Positions 4,678 through 6,699 of a stretch of 6,699 nt of DNA are shown here, piece after piece. The stretch is from the NCBI GenBank assembly GCA_019242065.1, contig JAFAWJ010001152.1, positions 1 through 6,699 on the forward strand, read 5' to 3'. Under the pieces are notes generated by a model, which searched no databases, was not told the DNA's origin, and worked only from the letters and a program-made list of their open reading frames with translations. Every line of letters starts with the position of its first letter. Position 1 is the stretch's first letter. This DNA comes from Chloroflexota bacterium (GTDB lineage Bacteria > Chloroflexota > UBA6077 > CF-72). The position numbers were made by a program, and so were the translations under genes.

Positions 4678-6264
4678 ATGGACAACATCGAGCTGATCCT
4701 GGCCCTCCTGGTCATCGCCTGTGTCCTGGCGCTGTCGGCCCGTGGGCTTCACATCCCGTATCCGATCCTGCTCGTGCTGGGTGGATTGGTGCTGGCGCTG
4801 CTGCCGGTGTTTCCCGACGTCGAGCTGGCACCGGAGCTGGTGTTTCTGTTGTTCCTGCCGCCGCTGCTGTACATCGCGGGTTTCGACACGTCGTACCGCG
4901 AAGTTCGCGCGCAGTTGCCCGCGATCGTGTCGCTGGCCTTCGGACTGGTCCTCGCGACGATTGTCGCGGTGGCCTGGGTGACCCACATCCTGGCACCCGA
5001 GCTGGGCTGGCCGCTGGCGTTTGCGCTGGGAGCCATCGTTTCGCCGCCAGACGCCGTGGCGGCAACCGCATTACTGCGCGGGCTGGGTGTCCCGCGTCGC
5101 GTGGTCACGCTGCTCGAAGGTGAAAGCCTGTTCAACGACGCCACGGCGTTGGTGGCATACGAGACCGCGCTGGCGGCGGCGGCCTCCGAATTTTCACCGG
5201 TGGAAGCTGGCGTGCACTTCGTGGTGGCCGGTGTCGGAGGAATCCTGATCGGCCTGGTGGTCGGCTGGCTGGTGACGCACCTGCGGTTTCGGCTCAGCGA
5301 CCCGGCGGTGGAAATCACCATCGGACTGCTGACGCCCTGGGCTGCCTATTTACCCGCTGAGCACCTGGACGTCTCGGGCGTCCTGGCGGTCGTCACCGCT
5401 GGATTGTGCGTTGGCTGGGCGGCGCCGCGCATCATGGACTCCGAAACACGGCTCCGCTCGCGCGCGGTGTGGGACATGGTGGTGTTCATTCTCAACAGCC
5501 TGGTGTTCATCCTGATCGGCATGCAGCTCTCGACGATTCTGAGGGCGCTGTCGGAGGTGTCGCTGAAGGAGTTGATCGTCTTTGCCGCGCTGATCTCGCT
5601 GGTGGTGATCGTGGTCCGCCTGATCTGGGTGTTCGCCGACCGAGCAGTCCGACGCTGGTTCGAGCGGGCAATCCATCGTGAGGAGAGCACGACTGGCGAC
5701 CTGCGCCAGACGTTCGTGGTGGGCTGGGCCGGCATGCGCGGGGTGGTGACCCTGGCAACGGCACTGGCACTGCCGTTCACGCTGGCGGGCCGGAACCCGG
5801 CGGTCTTCGTCACCTTTGGCGTCATCCTGGTCACCCTGGTTGGCCAGGGCATGACCCTGCCACCGCTCATCCGCCGACTGGGCGTGACCGACACCGGAGC
5901 GCAGGTCGGCAACCCGCACGAGCTCCTGGCGCGGACCACCGCTGCGGAGGCCGCGATTGACCGCCTGGGCGAGCTCGCGGAACAGTGGCCGTCGTACCGA
6001 TCGCTGATCGACGCGCTCCGCGCGCAGTACGAGCACCGCGCCTCGCACCTGAGCGAGGTCGCGGCCAGTCGCGACGCGACCTCAGATGGCGAGATCAGCA
6101 CCGCCGAACAGGAGCTGATCGACCACCAGACCATCCGCCACGCCGTCATTACCGCGGAACGAGCGGCGGTCCTGCACCTGCGCAACCAGGGCGCGATCGA
6201 CGACGCGGCCTGGCTAAAGATCCAGCGCGAGCTGGACCTGGAGGAACTGCGGATGCTGGGCTGA
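4678..6264 (+). CDS. Na+/H+ antiporter, CPA1 family
   Basis: A 528-residue inner-membrane monovalent cation/proton antiporter of the bacterial CPA1 (NhaP/YjcE-like) type, which exchanges internal Na+ or K+ for H+ in pH and salt homeostasis. Residues 1-400 form about twelve hydrophobic segments, beginning ELILALLVIACVLAL (5-19) and PILLVLGGLVLALL (29-42). Family motifs are FLPPLLY (59-65), SPPDAVAATA (122-131, ion-site Asp125), EGESLFNDATALV (147-159, with Asn153-Asp154) and GWAGMRGVVTLA (349-360, conserved Arg354). From about residue 405 a charged cytoplasmic tail rich in helix formers (TTAAEAAIDRLGELAE, then AERAAVLHLRNQGAIDDAAW and ELDLEELRM) fits the usual regulatory tail. ATG 4678 is preceded by GAGG, but only 2 nt away, so the site is poor. 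It follows the methyltransferase gene by 54 bp, possibly in one transcript. It ends 9 bp from the convergent pstB stop. Confidence 0.95.
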   Translation: MDNIELILALLVIACVLALSARGLHIPYPILLVLGGLVLALLPVFPDVELAPELVFLLFLPPLLYIAGFDTSYREVRAQLPAIVSLAFGLVLATIVAVAWVTHILAPELGWPLAFALGAIVSPPDAVAATALLRGLGVPRRVVTLLEGESLFNDATALVAYETALAAAASEFSPVEAGVHFVVAGVGGILIGLVVGWLVTHLRFRLSDPAVEITIGLLTPWAAYLPAEHLDVSGVLAVVTAGLCVGWAAPRIMDSETRLRSRAVWDMVVFILNSLVFILIGMQLSTILRALSEVSLKELIVFAALISLVVIVVRLIWVFADRAVRRWFERAIHREESTTGDLRQTFVVGWAGMRGVVTLATALALPFTLAGRNPAVFVTFGVILVTLVGQGMTLPPLIRRLGVTDTGAQVGNPHELLARTTAAEAAIDRLGELAEQWPSYRSLIDALRAQYEHRASHLSEVAASRDATSDGEISTAEQELIDHQTIRHAVITAERAAVLHLRNQGAIDDAAWLKIQRELDLEELRMLG

Positions 6265-6273
6265 AAACGCCTG

Positions 6274-6699
6274 TCAGCCGAATTTACCGGAAATGTAGGC
6301 TTCGGTCCGCTCGTCGCGCGGCCGACCGAAGATCTGCTCCGTTTCACCGAATTCGATCAACTGACCGGCGCGTGTCTCGGGATTCATGTTCATAAACGCC
6401 GTGTAGTCGGCAACGCGTGTCGCCTGTTGCATGTTGTGCGTGACGATGACGATCGTGATGCGGTCTTTCAATTCGCGCATCGACTCCTCGACTTTGAGGG
6501 TCGAGATGGGATCGAGCGCCGCGCACGGCTCGTCCATAAGTAGCACCGAGGGATTCACGGCCACCGCGCGCGCGATACACAACCGCTGCTGCTGACCGCC
6601 GGAGAGCGCCAGACCCGACTTGTGAAGTTTGTCCTTGACTTCGTTCCACAAACCGGAGTCCGTGAGCACTTCCTCGACACGCGTCTTGATCTGCTTTTC
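6274..6699 (-). CDS. phosphate ABC transporter ATP-binding protein PstB (C-terminal part, cut by window edge)
   Basis: The frame runs off the right end, leaving 141 C-terminal residues of a protein usually about 250-270 long. PstB is the ATPase on the cytoplasmic face of the PstSCAB high-affinity phosphate importer. Visible motifs in fragment numbering are the ABC signature LSGGQQQR (32-39), Walker B VLLMDEP (52-58) with the D-loop ALDP, and the H-loop IVTHN (His88). [51 protein letters not shown] and the ending [11 protein letters not shown] are hallmarks that separate PstB from other ABC ATPases. Walker A lies outside the window. The valine at 6669 (GTG) is internal, not a start, because the frame continues upstream with [10 protein letters not shown]. 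Its stop is 9 bp from the stop of the convergent antiporter gene. Phosphate (PhoB/PhoR-type) control is usual for this gene but cannot be seen here. Confidence 0.96.
   Translation of the reverse strand, partial: EKQIKTRVEEVLTDSGLWNEVKDKLHKSGLALSGGQQQRLCIARAVAVNPSVLLMDEPCAALDPISTLKVEESMRELKDRITIVIVTHNMQQATRVADYTAFMNMNPETRAGQLIEFGETEQIFGRPRDERTEAYISGKFG

Noticed and set aside
4062..4715. Minus-strand open frame opposite the methyltransferase, and similar ones at 4749-5321 and 5346-6347 opposite the antiporter
   Set aside because: Ser/Arg/Thr-rich shadows caused by high third-position G+C. The plus-strand proteins have clear family motifs throughout.

Overview
This is a GC-rich, gene-dense bacterial window, judged by eye at well above 60% G+C over most of its length. 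High G+C at third codon positions produces many long antisense shadow frames. The phylum cannot be fixed from the sequence. Gene content and the style of the PstB and methyltransferase proteins would suit Chloroflexota or a similar GC-rich soil or water lineage, but this is a low-confidence inference.

Layout. Positions 1-265 are non-coding. They hold a G/C hairpin (150-165) and then three abutting perfect 24-bp palindromes (183-255), all different in sequence but all centred on CATG. Next, on the minus strand, come a GNAT acetyltransferase resembling aminoglycoside 6'-N-acetyltransferases (266-757) and, upstream of it, an NTF2/SnoaL-like protein (739-1164); the two probably form an operon. 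An SDR oxidoreductase (1190-1936, plus strand) diverges from the NTF2-like gene across only 25 bp, which contain an inverted repeat that looks like an operator. The SDR converges on a cobalamin-independent methionine synthase-like gene (1977-3164, minus strand), and an imperfect direct repeat carries both stop codons.

The start of the methionine synthase-like gene is the oddest coding feature. Its start codon and first codons have been copied in tandem, giving four ATGAAGCGCAG units. The only good Shine-Dalgarno site sits before the outermost copy. One unit is 20 nt rather than 21, so the outer starts read a 21-residue leader ORF whose TGA overlaps the true ATG (ATGA).

Divergent from it, on the plus strand, is a protein of about 444 residues made of pieces of an alpha/beta-hydrolase in permuted order fused to a class I SAM methyltransferase (3289-4623). 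A CPA1-type Na+/H+ antiporter follows (4678-6264). The window ends inside the C-terminal half of pstB (6274-6699, minus strand), the ATPase of the phosphate ABC importer.

The genes do not form one evident pathway. The region reads as ordinary housekeeping and accessory chromosome. The points of interest are the triple palindrome, the tandemly repeated start site, the permuted hydrolase-methyltransferase and the compact divergent operator.
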